From assembly GCF_041146795.1 (NCBI RefSeq), contig NC_135167.1, forward strand, positions 2,929,454 through 2,993,453: a DNA stretch of 64,000 nt, written 5' to 3'. Every line of letters begins with the position of its first letter. Within the stretch, counting starts at the first letter, position 1. Under the pieces are notes generated by a model, which was given only the letters and a program-made list of their open reading frames with translations, searched no databases and was not told where the DNA came from. The position numbers and the translations under genes are program-made. The stretch is from Maylandia zebra. Its lineage: Eukaryota; Chordata; Actinopteri; Cichliformes; Cichlidae. This document shows positions 13,016 through 24,889 of this stretch, in pieces.

Positions 13016-16000
13016 TCATGTAAGCAGTGGCGGCTGCGGTCGGTATCTGGGTGGCGATTTGAGGCGACAGAAGACGCACTGCGTGAGCAGCTCTGAGGTC
13101 AGCAGTCTGGACACTGGGAATGGCTTTCCACACTCTTCACACTGCAAACACACACAGTGTCGTCATCACAGACCACCAGCAGCTGTGGGGAGTCTAAAAC
13201 ATTTAAATCAGAGAAAAAAGGACACAGGATCCATGAACGACTCAGACCTTGAGGATGTGAATTCCCGCTCCCTCCGCGTTCCTCTTCTTCATGACCTCTG
13301 GGATTTCTTCCATGTTCTCTATGTCCCACAGCCGAACAGTCCCGTCCTGCAGAGACAGACGCGGTGAAATTGTTGTCGTCGTCTAACAGAGTTTCAAATT
13401 CAACCTTCAATATTTAAAAATGATATGTGCCCCAAAAACACCTTCATCTTCATCAGGAAATGAAGCAACAAACTGAGTGGAGAGCATCCTCTGATCCTGA
13501 CAGAGGGTTGAATTGCACTGAACTTCACAGCCATGAGCTGCAGTCACGAGGCTTCAAATGTGACTCTGTTATATAATTACTGACACTGAAGGAATCACAG
13601 CTTGAAGATGGTCCTGGAGTCCAAATGCAGGTGAACGAGAGATCTTTCCATCAGTCCCACATGGTGATGTGACCCTGCAGCTAGTTTTCTTCATTGTGGC
13701 AGATAGGAAGGAACTTTGACTCCACCCGTCCTGGGCCCATGATGCTGCTTACAGCTGACCAGCTCAGAATACAAAACAAACACACCCTTTGGTGTCTTCA
13801 CCCACTTCTTGCTCTGACGTCTTTCTGTGAAATGTGCCGGCATCAGAAAGTTTCTGCATGACCTGTGTTGTTCTCAGATGACGCGCTTTGGTCTGTCTCT
13901 GCTAAATATCCGCGTGGACGTCAAACTCTGCTCTGATTGGGCTGCCAAAATACATGAAACCTTCAGCACGTTCCAGCTGTTCATCACTATTAGTCAGACC
14001 TGTGTGGCGTTATGTTGATTTGCTGCCTTTTCTTAGTACTGATGTTGAGACCATCAGCCTTGGCATCCTGGCTACGTCTGTTTGTCCTGTACCTGGTTAC
14101 AGGATGTCTTAGGTGAGATGCAGGAGACTAAACACTGTTTGCTTTCCAAATTTCCATAAAATGATTTTTAACATTTCTCTGGTGCATTATCAGAAAACAG
14201 ATTAAACATCCAGGGTACCAATGATATTGTAACATCCAGACCCTGCAATAAAACAGAGAAACCCCCCTGTGAACAAGCACTTTGGTGACAGTGGGAAGGA
14301 AAAACTACATTTTCACAGGAAGAAACCTCCAGCAGACCCAGGCTCAGAGATGGTGAGCACGGTGAGGGTGAGGGGAGAAAGACAGGACAAAAAAAGAAAG
14401 AAAGAAAAGCTCAAGGAGCAAAAACTTCTGGCCGGGACTGTGAGGGAAAATACTTGTGAACCTTGGAGGAAGAAGCCACCAACTTCCCGTCAGCACTCAC
14501 TGACACATCTGTCACCCAATCACTGTGGCCCTGATGGGGGAAAAAGCAAAATCAGGAGTTAAGTGTCTAAAAGAACACGACCAGAAACATCAGGATGTCT
14601 TCACACAGCCGAGTTTAATCACCTTCAGCACGAGAGTCTGAGAGAGAGACGACAAATCCCAGAGAGCAACAGTCCTGTCGTAGGAGGCGGACACCAGGAG
14701 GTTCGCTGAGGAAACACAACAGGAAGTGATTTTATTAGGCAAACATTATGAGGAAGAACTGAGCATGTTCCAGTACCTGCAGAAAAACACATCAGCTCAT
14801 CAGTGAGCAGTGCTTGCTTTCTAAACATAGTAAACAGCATGACGGACTCTAAGGTGCTGACATTTCTTACAAATCTTAAGCTGTGCAACCACCAGAGGTC
14901 TAAACCACCTGACCTCTGATCCTTTAGAGGTCTGCTTCTTAATGAGGGCAGAAAACATGCTTACAGCACACGACACGATGAGCTTTGTTCATTTTCATTA
15001 TTAGCTAACATCCTAATGCATAAATAATTAAATAGTTAAAAATACACATTAAAAGAACTCTTTTGTCCATACGTGGATTTAGAAAGTGTTCATCGAATCA
15101 AACTCCGCCTCTTGCTCGTAGTTCAGCACAAATGTTACTGGAGAATCTGAGGACGTCAGCTGAGGACACCTGAACAGGAATGTGCCTTGCTCAGAGGTCT
15201 CACCGTCAGCAGCGGCGGGGCAGCAGGCACTCACGCTGCCTGCGTGGCCTCCCTGCAGCGGCGTCCCGCCGTGAGATCGGAACCCCCCCGCCTGCAGGTC
15301 CCACAGCTTCAGCGTCTTGTCCCACGACGCCGTGCACAGGAAGTGCCCGTTGCTGGTGAAGCAGCAGGCTGAGACGACGTTTCCATGGTTACTGATTGCG
15401 AGAATGTAAACAAGAACAAGTGCACAGGGGGCTGCTCTGAGGGTCTGAAAATTGTCATCAAACTTTTGTGAATCTGATAAATATCTGAGACTTCAGAGTG
15501 TTTTGGATGAATCATTTTGTACCGTCTCACACTGAAGACAAAAGCCACACAGCGGGAGAGGAGCTCAGAGCATCTACAGGTCACTGAAATGCTTCACCTG
15601 TCGATGGACACGGTGGTTTTCTGCGCCCGCAGGTCCCACAGTTTGACGCTGCGGTCTGCAGAGACGGTGGCCACTCGCTGGCTCTGAGGGTCGAACCGAC
15701 ATCGAGTGATGCAGGAGCGGTGAAGATCTGATCAAAGCAAACACACGCTCACTGACGCTCACAGGAGTATTATTGCCGACCGGGCAACATGTGACCTGTC
15801 CTACCGCTGACGTGGTGCAACATCTGTCCGCTGGCGGCGTCGCAGACGGAAACGCCATTCTGAGGATTTACAGCACAAACGACCAGCCGGCCGTCGGACG
15901 AGGAGCTGCAGGAGGTCAGCAGGCCGAGCTGCCTCGATTTCCACTGCGACAAAGATCATAAAAATGAGTCAAGCTCAGAAAAGCAAAAAGACCAAATTTA

Positions 16001-19000
16001 TTCCATGTGTGTGAAAGAGCAGAAACACGTGCTCTGAACCCAGCGCAGAGAAATGTGTGCAGCCAATCACAGGAAGGTTGCTGGTTTGAAACTCCAGGAG
16101 CGTGACGGCAGACGTTACCAGAGTGAGTCCGGTCTCCAGGTCCCAGGCCACCATCTTCTTATCCCAGGACACTGTGACCATCCTGACACACACAGAGCAA
16201 ACGTTTCATTCACAGCTGCACTCAGGCTACTACATGGACGTTTCTGCATTGTTGTTTTTTGTGAACTCTGTTTTTTTCATGTTTTTTTCATCAGCGTGAG
16301 AGATTACATGAAGCCTTACGGGTCCATGGACGATGAATAAGTCATCGATTAATTCACAAAGATGTTTTTTCCTCAAAGAAATGAAGAAAAACGTTTCCTA
16401 ACAACAATCTTTTCCTGGTGCTCTGCTTGGTGGCGTGCTGTTCCAGCAGGTCCATAGTTGACTGGGTTTTTATTTTATTTGAACAACTTTATCATCAGAT
16501 AAAGGTGCAAAAATTGCTACTGTTTGTTTTACAAATCTCAGAAAGTCAACTTTTACAAGTCTACTTGACTTTACAGTCTTGGTAACAGCGACTCTTCACC
16601 AGCTGGTGGAGCTTACAGTTCCAGTGACAGTGACGGGGAGCTCACGGGAACTCATTTTTCCAAATATTCAGACATTGCAGTAATCGACTACAAGGCCAGC
16701 TGCACAAATAACTGAAAAAATGTTTTAATGTTGGCCTGTACACCGCCACCTTCTAACGCTACTTCTGTAAATGTTGGCAGAAGTTCATCTCACCCTTTCT
16801 TTTACACCAAATCACTTCTGCCTCACTTGAAAAGACCCGACAGCTCAGCTTTGACCAAGACAAAAGGAATACAGGTGGAAAGATTTTGGCTTCCAGGGCA
16901 TAATGTTTGCAAAATTCAAAAGAGAAATCATCTGCTCTCAGCTGCAGGATCATAACCTAGCTGAATTTAAAGCTAATGTGGAACCCACCTGTTGCTGTTT
17001 GGGATCAGAGCACACTCAGTGATGGCTTTACTGTGAACTCCATCAAACGTCCTCAGAGGCTGACAGCTCCCCACATCCTACACAGGTCAGAGGTCAACCA
17101 GGAAGAGTGAATATGGAACAACCTTCTGATGATTTATTCCTAAACTTTCTGTGGAATGAATTCATCAGAAAACTGATCTACAGAGAGGCTGTTCAGTCAA
17201 ACACAGATTCTGAGATTCTACAGACTGATGTGGACACACAAAAACACAAATACGAGGCTTTTCTCTCAGGGTTTGCAGAAGAGCATCTCTCAGCACACAA
17301 CCTTGAAGAAGATGGGTTAAAGTAGCAGACCACACGGGGAGCCACGCCTGTCCGCTAAGAACAAGAAGCTGAAGCTACAGTTTACACATGCTCACCAAAA
17401 TAAGACGATAAAAAAAACTGGAACTGTCTGATCTTCTGTATTTCTAGTTGGGACATTGAGACGGTGGGATTGATCCATCCTGCCTTGTGTCCTGATTTCA
17501 GGCTGCTGGTAGCTTAAGAGTGTAGAGTTACGTTCACTTTGGCACACTTTGGTGTCAACTTAGCAACATTTAAACATCATTTAAACTCCACAGCATACCC
17601 GAGTGTTGTTGCTGACTATTTCCATGCCTATTTGACCACAGTGTACCATCTTCTGATGGCTCCTTCCAGCCACAAAGCTCAAATCGTCTCACACTGGTTT
17701 CTTGAACATGACGATGAGTTAACTGTACTCCAACAGCCTCCACAGAACTTTGGGGATGTGGTGGAACAGGAGATTCAAAGTACAAAGTATCTCCTGGTCG
17801 CAGCAGATGGCCGCCCCTCCCTGAGCCTGGTTCTGTCAGAGGTTTCTTCCTGTTAAAAGGAAGTTTTTCTTTCCCACTGTCACCAAAGTGCTTGCTCATA
17901 GGGGGTCATATGATTGTTGGCTAGGATCTATCTTACAATATAAAGTGCCTTGAGGCGACTGTTGTTGTGATTTGGCGCTGTGTAAATAAAACTGAATTGA
18001 ACTGACATTAGAAACTCGAGTGTAAACCAACCCTAAAATCAAAACAGGCACATCAACTCATAAAAACTGCCGACCATGACAGCAGCTTACCCAGAGGACA
18101 GCGGTGCAGTCTGAGGAGCAGCTCAGGATGCAGCGATTGTCGCAGCAGACTCGAGCTGTGGTCACAGCATCGTTGTGAGCTTGCAACACCTTCACTGGGA
18201 CCTGCAGACACAGATTATACAGCAAACTAGCAGAAGACCATTGAGGAGAAAGACAGAAGACTGACATCTACTGTACAAAGAACATCCATGCAGTGGTTGC
18301 CCAGTATAATTATGGACCAGCTTCGGATAGCAATATATTTTGGGCTATTGGAGCTCAAATTCTAAGCTTTGGTTTTAAATGAATGCTTGTTTTGCAATAG
18401 CTGAGAGAACAGGAGAAAGTGGGATCTTACCGCACATAGAACCCAGACAGAGAAATAGAGGTAAGATTTGGTGCTGCGGATAAAAATATAGAGTTGATGA
18501 TGTGCATTTCCCTACTTTAAAATGAGGGCGGAATGGCTTAAAGCCAGTTTGCATGTTTGGCCCTCCCCTCTGACTCACTCAATGACCCGTGGCTGCCCTA
18601 CCACCTAAAAGCCTTTTAGGTTGGGGTTTCTGGGTCTTACTGTCCCGTGAAGGTCTTTCTTATGTCCCCAGATGATTTTTAAGGGAAACTTTCCTAACCA
18701 GCTTAGAGGCATCAATGTCAAACATGAAATAAAGGCAGGCTAGTGCAAGATAAGCCATTTTACCTGGTTTTGCAATACACATGCAACTCTGCCCATCAGT
18801 GTCACTTTTACAAATAGTTTTCAGACTCATCTTACAACATTAATCTGCGTATAACAGTCCACACTGACAGCACAGATTTTTAAAAATGATTTACAGATCC
18901 TTTATTATGACGCTCACGCTGGTGAATCCTAATTTTGAAACGTTCATTTGGTTGATCCAGTGGCGCCTTGAGGCCGTTCACTAATCTGCCCATGTTTCTA

Positions 19001-19445
19001 TGAGCTCTTCTTATGTTTTGTAAATGAAATCTTAAGCTCGATAAAACGTCAATACATCAAAGATAAAAGTAGCGACCTCAGTATTGCACTGTACTTAGAC
19101 TCTAGGAATTGTAATAGTGCTTTACTATTACCTGAACTTTATAATAACTGTTACAGAATTACTGGAAGTTACAGAATAAATATGCCTGCTCCATCTCAGT
19201 CAGACTGTCGGGATCAGACGCTCTAAAATAACTTTGTTCTCGTGAAGCGCTTCAGACCAAGAGACAGGATGCAGAATTCTAACTTTGCACAAACCTCACA
19301 TGCAAGTGAACGCATCACGCTAACGTTAGCCACCGAGCTAACCGTTTCGGTTTACCTGAGACTCCCAGCTCCACGCTCCTCTCTCCTCTTCTCCGCCTTC
19401 TGAAGGCTCCTCCGCTGACAAAGGGTCGATGTTCCTTGACGCCAT
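13016..19445 (-). CDS. wdr88: WDR88-like WD40 repeat protein, complete, 11 exons
   Basis: Exons in transcript order are 19445-19356, 18201-18091, 17077-16989, 16182-16119, 15943-15805, 15727-15598, 15391-15204, 14705-14623, 14530-14462, 13346-13248 and 13141-13016. They sum to 1,188 bp, giving a 395-aa protein plus TGA with all phases consistent. The start is ATG at 19445 (MASRNIDPLSAEEPSEGG). Seven WD40 blades follow (VTVSWDKKMVAWDLETG, VATVSADRSVKLWDLRAQK, GHFLCTASWDKTLKLWDL, LLVSASYDRTVALWDLSS, GHSDWVTDVSVSADGK, DGTVRLWDIENMEEIPEV). The end is a WDR88-type CxxC tail (CEECGKPFPVSRLLTSELL, then TQCVFCR). Human WDR88 aligns exon by exon from memory. Its cellular role is not well established. 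The 69-bp exon at 14530-14462 uses a weak donor (GTTCAC). It is tail to tail with wdr59. Confidence 0.92.
14255..14372 (-). repeat. L2-type LINE/SINE 3' tail in a wdr88 intron
   Basis: On the minus strand this carries the common fish LINE/SINE tail (GGTTTCTTCCTGTGAAAATG, then CCCACTGTCACCAAAGTGC). The same tail occurs at about 17,800-18,000, 24,890-25,030, 27,300-27,496 and 49,437-49,577. Confidence 0.65.
17540..17795 (+). pseudogene. Tc1-like transposase relic, antisense to wdr88
   Basis: The open frame contains HKAQIVSHWFLEHDDELTVL, which matches the C-terminal catalytic region of Tc1/mariner transposases. The usual SPDLNPIEHLW segment with its catalytic acidic residue is deleted, so the frame jumps to FGDVVEQEIQ. 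It lies in a wdr88 intron and runs straight into an L2-type tail. It is clearly dead. Confidence 0.7.
17800..18000 (+). repeat. L2-type LINE/SINE 3' tail
   Basis: This holds TTTCTTCCTGTTAAAAGGAA, CTTGCTCATAGGGGGTCAT and AAAGTGCCTTGAGGCGACTG, then a terminal AAACTGAATTGAA. It is a recognisable teleost 3' tail. Confidence 0.75.
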
Positions 19446-20619
19446 TTTTCGGTACAAATAAAACTTGTCGTTTAGCCAAAAGCCACATTAGCTGATGACA
19501 GTTACCGTGGCAACAGCCTCACAAGCGAAATTTGGTGCATTCGGGGGCGGTGGGAGATAAGATAATTAGTTGATAATTCGATTTTTGATGGAAACGGAAA
19601 CAAGCAAAATGCGCACGCACTTTGACAGTTAATGATAATTATACTACTGTTTAACACCGCGTGTTTCAGTTTGAGTTAATCTAATTATGGTTCTGTGAAA
19701 TAACACTCAGTGATTTTCAGAGTTCAGTCAGACTGATCTCAGAGTTATGTCCGTGATCACCACTGTATGAAAGCTTTAGTCACATTTAAGGGCAATATCA
19801 CCAAAATACAGTAAAAGATCTCCTTGAATGTTTCAGATAAAATGGAAAATAGACTCATGCAGTAAATATTCTTTTATTGGACAGAAAACTGTGCAGTATA
19901 ATTTACTTGAGATGTTGAAGATATGAGAGCATTAAACAGGCTGATGTTTGGAAGAGGCTCTGACAGGAGAGAGATGATACAGAAACATGACATCCTTATA
20001 AAATACTGACACACTTTATGAACGGACAACTTTTCACAGCTCTTTGAACTTCATATTTAAATGAGCTGCATACTTTCCCCACTGAAACCAGCACAATCCC
20101 TCTGTGATGAAAACAATATTTGAACTAAATGTACTGTGGATAAATAAAAGCATTATCAAAGTTGTCCGTGGTTCCCTTATTTTTACAGACTACAGAGAGC
20201 TGTCTGTTGTCCCCCTGTTCTCCTCTATATCTCTCAGTTGATGCTGGCTCCTTTTTCTCCTCCTCTTCCTCACACACTGTCCTGGTGTCTCATCAGGGGT
20301 GGAGAGCCTCTGTCACGTCTCACCTTCTCAATTCTGACTCTGGACACTTGCAGAAGGAAATCAACCATGGCAGTTAGCAACTAAAACAGGACACAGGATC
20401 CTGCAGAACATTGGTCTTTATAACAAAGGTGACAACTCAGGTTGTTTGATATAAGCCTGACAAAAACAGCAGAGAAACAGGAGGAGGACTTCTCCATCTA
20501 CTGTCTCTCTCATTAGTGGTTTAAACAGGGTGAGAGCTCTTTTACGGACAAACTTCAGCACTGCATGGTTGAGTCTGTGTCCTCACCACAGTTCGCGGGC
20601 CACATATTTGGTGAACCGT

Positions 20620-21460
20620 CTCATACATGCCAACCCTCCCGACTTTTCCGGGAGAATCCCGCATTTCAGAGCCCCTCCTGAAAACCTCCCGGAGCCACCA
20701 TTCTCCCGAATTTCTCCCGAATTTCAACCCGGACAACAAAATTGAAAAAACATATGGCAGAATTCATAGCGCGGCCCAGCCTATTCCAGTTTCCAACAAT
20801 GGCGGCAGCTTGTAGTTTTAATATTACTCTTATTTCTCTTTCTGGGTCACAAAATAAACTTTGAAACTATTTTCAGGCGAGAATGTAGCTGTGTAAACTT
20901 CAAATCTCTGAGACGGCGAGAACACCGGACTCCCGGCACATCGTTTTCAACCCCCCGCGGTCTTTCGCTACTCGGGTTAAACAGGATATATAAGTCACTT
21001 CGATAACTTCAAAATGTTCTTGTTTGGCTTTTCCAGTGTTTTACTTGTTCGTGAGTAAATCGTTTTGGCTGAGATTAAAGTTATTCGATTAAATGTAACT
21101 TTATTAATCCCTCGGGAGGGGTCCTCTGGGGTTTTCACAAAGCTGAATAAACGTCAAACAGAAAACTGATTAAACAAAGTGTGAGACGGTGGAGAATTGA
21201 CGCCAGCGCCCGGTTATATTTTAGACAGCAAGGAGCAGACGCAGTTTCACTCCACCGAGGGAGCTCGTGACGTACTACGCGGCTTTCTTTAGACCGCGAA
21301 GGCGGGTCCTCAGGTGGAAGCAGCCTCTGAATTTGGACACCCCCGCTGTTTCCGGCCAGCCAATAATAACGGTGACATTTAACGTATTTTGTCGAATAAA
21401 TAAACACTGTAAAATATATTTGCCCCCCCCAACAGCCCTTTGAATGTTGGCAAGTATGAG
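20620..21460. mobile_element. Non-autonomous DNA transposon (MITE-like), copy in unit A
   Basis: The left end CTCATACATGCCAAC and the right end GTTGGCAAGTATGAG are inverted copies with one mismatch. Both are flanked by CCGT (20,616-20,619 and 21,461-21,464), a candidate 4-bp target duplication. The left subterminal part repeats CTCCCGAATTTC motifs. No transposase frame is present. A second copy came with the segmental duplication. Confidence 0.65.
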
Positions 21461-22041
21461 CCGTATGCTCGGTGTTTCCTAAAACGTTAAAGTACGTTTG
21501 GCTTCACACTGACAAACAGACCCAGCTTCGGCACAAACCTAAACTAACTAACCGACCAAAGAGCCGCGTTAAGTGGCGATATCACTAACGTCACGTAACT
21601 TAGCCGAAGGTTAGCTAAATTTGACTTTGTAAGACTTTTTCATTATGCTAACATTTGTGATATGACTGCACTATGCTGCTGTTGTTGACTCCACCTAATT
21701 CTACAATTCTTTCATTATGCTAACATGTGTCCTGGTGTATATATGAAGTGGGATAAAAACCCAGAACTAACTTTTAAGAGTTTATTTCTTCTCCGCTTCG
21801 ACCGTCGGCCATTTCCCCAAAACGTCCTCCAACCTATGATTCCAATGAATCCTGGTGGGTCACGAACTGCTTTTAAGCATCTTGTCATCGTCGTTCCAAC
21901 AGAGCGTGTTTGTTTTGATTCGTAGACCCCGAAAATGGTGCCGGGCTCCCACAATGCATTGCGGCGTGCCGTCAACTCCAAAGCGTCATTCAAATCTGTG
22001 AGCGCGGGCAAGGAACGCCGCCTCTCCGCGTGCGTTTCTTG

Positions 22042-22049
22042 TGACGTCA
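22042..22049 (+). promoter_or_regulatory. Full CRE palindrome upstream of the unit A gene
   Basis: TGACGTCA lies 71 bp upstream of the TATA box. A half site (ACGTCA) follows at 22,093-22,098. Both are retained in unit B (45,926-45,933). CREB/CREM proteins bind this motif. Its use here is inference. Confidence 0.6.
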
Positions 22050-22112
22050 CTGGCAGATCAAAGGCGTTCGCGCTTGCTGTGACCTGTCAGTAACGTCACA
22101 GACAACCGAGCC

Positions 22113-22120
22113 TATAAATA
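22113..22120 (+). promoter_or_regulatory. TATA box of the unit A gene
   Basis: TATAAATA lies 135 bp upstream of the ATG. The spacing is identical in unit B (45,997). The transcription start is expected near 22,140-22,150, leaving a short unspliced 5' leader. Confidence 0.65.
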
Positions 22121-22247
22121 ACGGCTCTCAGACAGAAAAATCAGAACTGATGCTCATCTGTTTGCAAAACGTTCAGCAGTCGGCGCTCTGTAATACAAGA
22201 AAATTCTCACACGCTCAGACGAAGAAAATCAAATTTGTGACACAACA

Positions 22248-24707
22248 ATGGAAACATTAAACAAAAATTCAATGGTGGTCACACCAGACCAGATTATCCC
22301 GCCAATCAACAGGTGCTTTGAAAGGCTCTCTGAAGTTCAGTGGAGCATTATAGAAAATGGAAAATGCGACTCCAGCATCCATGCCGTGCTCGCTGAAATG
22401 ATTTCTGAAATCATTCAGATCGCCTCTGCCAGCATCCTGGAAATAGCCCTTCCTGTTATTCAGGAACCCATGATAAGGGAAGAGCTTATGGATGAGGGGA
22501 AAATAAGGGTGTCCCTCGGAGACTCGATCTCAGCTGCCATCGCCGGCGCTCTTAATGTCTCAAAACAGCAAGATAAGAGCGCTGACAAGCTGACGCTGAT
22601 GGTTGAGGAAGAGATCTCAGAAAAGGTCAGCTCAACCATTGCACTGATTGAAAAAAGCCCCGATTTCCCAGTAGACCCTGCCGTTTATGTTAGCGGCAAA
22701 TTTAGTAGTATTAAGAAACTACACCGCATGGTTTGTTGCGCTGCCTCATGCCTGAAAAGGTATGCAGCATGTAAGCTGCGCTGCCAGTGTGGGACAAATG
22801 GGTCTCATTCCAGTACAGAACGTACTGGTTCAAAAATATCAGTGCAATCAGCAATCGCAGAGATTTCTGTTATTCTGTCAACAAGGAGCTCAGATGGAGA
22901 GATGACAGGAAAAGATAAAGATGAGGTCCCAGAAGAATCAGCTGTAACAGCACAAAGCAAAATAAAACCCACTGCAGAAACACAAAGTATCCAGGCTCCA
23001 ACCCCAGTAGAAATGGTTGCAGCTGACATCGTAGGTGAGATACTTGCTAACATGGATTCAAGCAGTGAAGAGCTCTGTGAGAAATGTAACTTACCCAAAC
23101 CTGCCTTTAATGCAGGCTTAATTATCCACAAGGTGAGACACTTCTTCTCCAAATGTGTGCCATCCACCTCACATGCCAGGCTCAAAGCACGCAAACACAA
23201 CTTTTCCATGTTTGCAAAAAAACAATTTGAAAAAATGAAAACAGAGCTGAAAAAAAGAATAAAGGCAAACAGGAAACATTTTGTTTGTCTACAAAACATT
23301 TGCAGCCACCCCAAGAAGGAAACTGCGCCCTCCAATGAAAGTATAGTTTTCATTCTCCCAGGGTCAGTACCTGAAACGGCTGCTCCCCAGAGTACAGAGG
23401 CTCATCGCTCCCCTTCTCGACATACGGCAAGCCTGGGAACCGCAATTAAACGTTCTTCTTCAGTCGACTTTAACGTCATTAGATCAGACGTTAATCAGTT
23501 ATTTGACAAATTAACAAAGAAAGAAGAACTCTTCCTCATCGATAAGACCTTGGGGGACTTTAAAAATAGTGGGCATATCAGGAATTTTACGGAGGACTTA
23601 GTGGCAAACCTGTTTGATCTACTTACGGTGGATCGAGGCTATCAAATCCCCATACCTCTAATGGGTAGGTCCCTCTCAGACACGGTCATCTCCAGGACGC
23701 CACAATCAGTAGAGGGCTCAAAGCGTCCCATTTCTGCTGAAGTCCTCTATGTCCTCATAGATGACACAGTAGAAAGGTTTTTGCAGAAGCTTTTACTCTG
23801 GGTGGAGAATGAAGAGAAAGATCAAATTGTTCAAATGGACAAGATTTCTGGGGCCCTGGAAGACATCCACAACTTTATTAAAAGAACACAGACCACAACA
23901 CAGGAGAAAAGCCCTGCTTCAGATGGCAGAGGAAAAGAATCTGATGCATCACTTCCAACACCAAAACCTGGGAGCATTTCTCCAGAAAAATGCTCTGTGG
24001 CATCTGAAAAACCACCTCGAACGCCAAAAACTGGGAGCATTTCTCCAGGTAGATGCTCTGTGGCATCTGAAAAACCACCTCAAATGCCAAAAACTGGGAG
24101 CATTTCTCCAGGTAGATGCTCTGTGGCATCTGAAAAACCACCTCGAACGCCAAAAACTGGGAGCATTTCTCCAGAAAAATCATCTGGAGCCTTGAGCCTG
24201 AAACACTCTCTCAAAGATTCCTCCAAAATATCAGAGATGGATTCTGTGTCAGGTTCATCTTCTGATGTTGAGAAAATTTCCAATGACCTTGCGTTGCTCC
24301 TTATCATGAGAGTCATCCATAAATCTAAACCTGAGACCCAAAAGTTTGCTGCTCGGATCGCAACTACTACAAAAGAAATAGACACGGTCATCAATCGTCT
24401 GAGCAATCTAATGCAGCCTGAACTCAGCAGCACAGCGTCTGCCACAAGTCTGACAAATGACAAGACAAAGTTCATCAAGAAAATAGCCAAACGCCTCATC
24501 AAGGAGTTTGGCTCCCCAGACAATGTCTTAAAGGCTTCGATGGCAAATGATTCATCTTTTGATGAGGCTCTGATTAGACATCTAAAAATCACTCTCGGAG
24601 TCATCCCGGGTCCCCCAAAGACGTCCAAAATATCCAGGTTTTTTTCTGCGGTGGGAAAAACATTGCTAAAACCCTTCAGGTGGTTCACTAAAGCCAGAGA
24701 TCATTAA
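22248..24707 (+). CDS. Unrecognised intronless gene, copy A (819 aa)
   Basis: This is a single 819-codon frame from ATG (METLNKNSMVVTPDQ) to TAA. I do not recognise the family. Residues 1-195 form a helical module ending in a Cys-rich basic patch (MVCCAASCLKRYAACKLRCQ). A Ser/Thr-rich linker follows. Near 300-350 lies a second basic, Lys-rich segment (FAKKQFEKMKTELKKRIKA), and a third helical region follows (FDKLTKKEELFLIDKTLGD). Residues about 572-646 carry three complete 21-aa repeats and a partial one (GSISPGRCSVASEKPP), each with S-P-x-K/R. The C-terminus is basic and amphipathic (FFSAVGKTLLKPFRWFTKAR). I see no signal peptide or clear membrane segment. TATA and CRE lie upstream and AATAAA downstream. 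Absence of introns suggests retroposition origin or a compact germline-type gene; I cannot assign a function. Confidence 0.8.
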   Translation: METLNKNSMVVTPDQIIPPINRCFERLSEVQWSIIENGKCDSSIHAVLAEMISEIIQIASASILEIALPVIQEPMIREELMDEGKIRVSLGDSISAAIAGALNVSKQQDKSADKLTLMVEEEISEKVSSTIALIEKSPDFPVDPAVYVSGKFSSIKKLHRMVCCAASCLKRYAACKLRCQCGTNGSHSSTERTGSKISVQSAIAEISVILSTRSSDGEMTGKDKDEVPEESAVTAQSKIKPTAETQSIQAPTPVEMVAADIVGEILANMDSSSEELCEKCNLPKPAFNAGLIIHKVRHFFSKCVPSTSHARLKARKHNFSMFAKKQFEKMKTELKKRIKANRKHFVCLQNICSHPKKETAPSNESIVFILPGSVPETAAPQSTEAHRSPSRHTASLGTAIKRSSSVDFNVIRSDVNQLFDKLTKKEELFLIDKTLGDFKNSGHIRNFTEDLVANLFDLLTVDRGYQIPIPLMGRSLSDTVISRTPQSVEGSKRPISAEVLYVLIDDTVERFLQKLLLWVENEEKDQIVQMDKISGALEDIHNFIKRTQTTTQEKSPASDGRGKESDASLPTPKPGSISPEKCSVASEKPPRTPKTGSISPGRCSVASEKPPQMPKTGSISPGRCSVASEKPPRTPKTGSISPEKSSGALSLKHSLKDSSKISEMDSVSGSSSDVEKISNDLALLLIMRVIHKSKPETQKFAARIATTTKEIDTVINRLSNLMQPELSSTASATSLTNDKTKFIKKIAKRLIKEFGSPDNVLKASMANDSSFDEALIRHLKITLGVIPGPPKTSKISRFFSAVGKTLLKPFRWFTKARDH
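23961..24187 (+). repeat. 63-bp coding minisatellite, three units plus a partial
   Basis: The unit begins CCAAAAACTGGGAGCATTTC and encodes PKTGSISPGRCSVASEKPPR plus one residue. Copy A has three full units, copy C three and copy B four. Confidence 0.9.
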
Positions 24708-24889
24708 AATGACCATTTTGGCTTTTCCCACTGCCCTGCTTCTTTTAAAATCTTGAAGCAGACTTTTAGCACCAAATCCTTTTTTTAAAAACATCACCAT
24801 AAAATTTTGGGATCAGCCCTCAAATCCAAATTTTAGAACTGTAGTTCACGCCATCTCGTCTCCTTTTGATTTCCATCCCCCCAACCGGT

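Noticed and set aside
22805..23353. 182-codon minus-strand frame opposite gene copy A (repeated in B and partly in C)
   Set aside because: It is a shadow of the well-supported plus-strand gene, with no splice or promoter signals of its own. Its conservation follows from the sense strand and the recent duplication.
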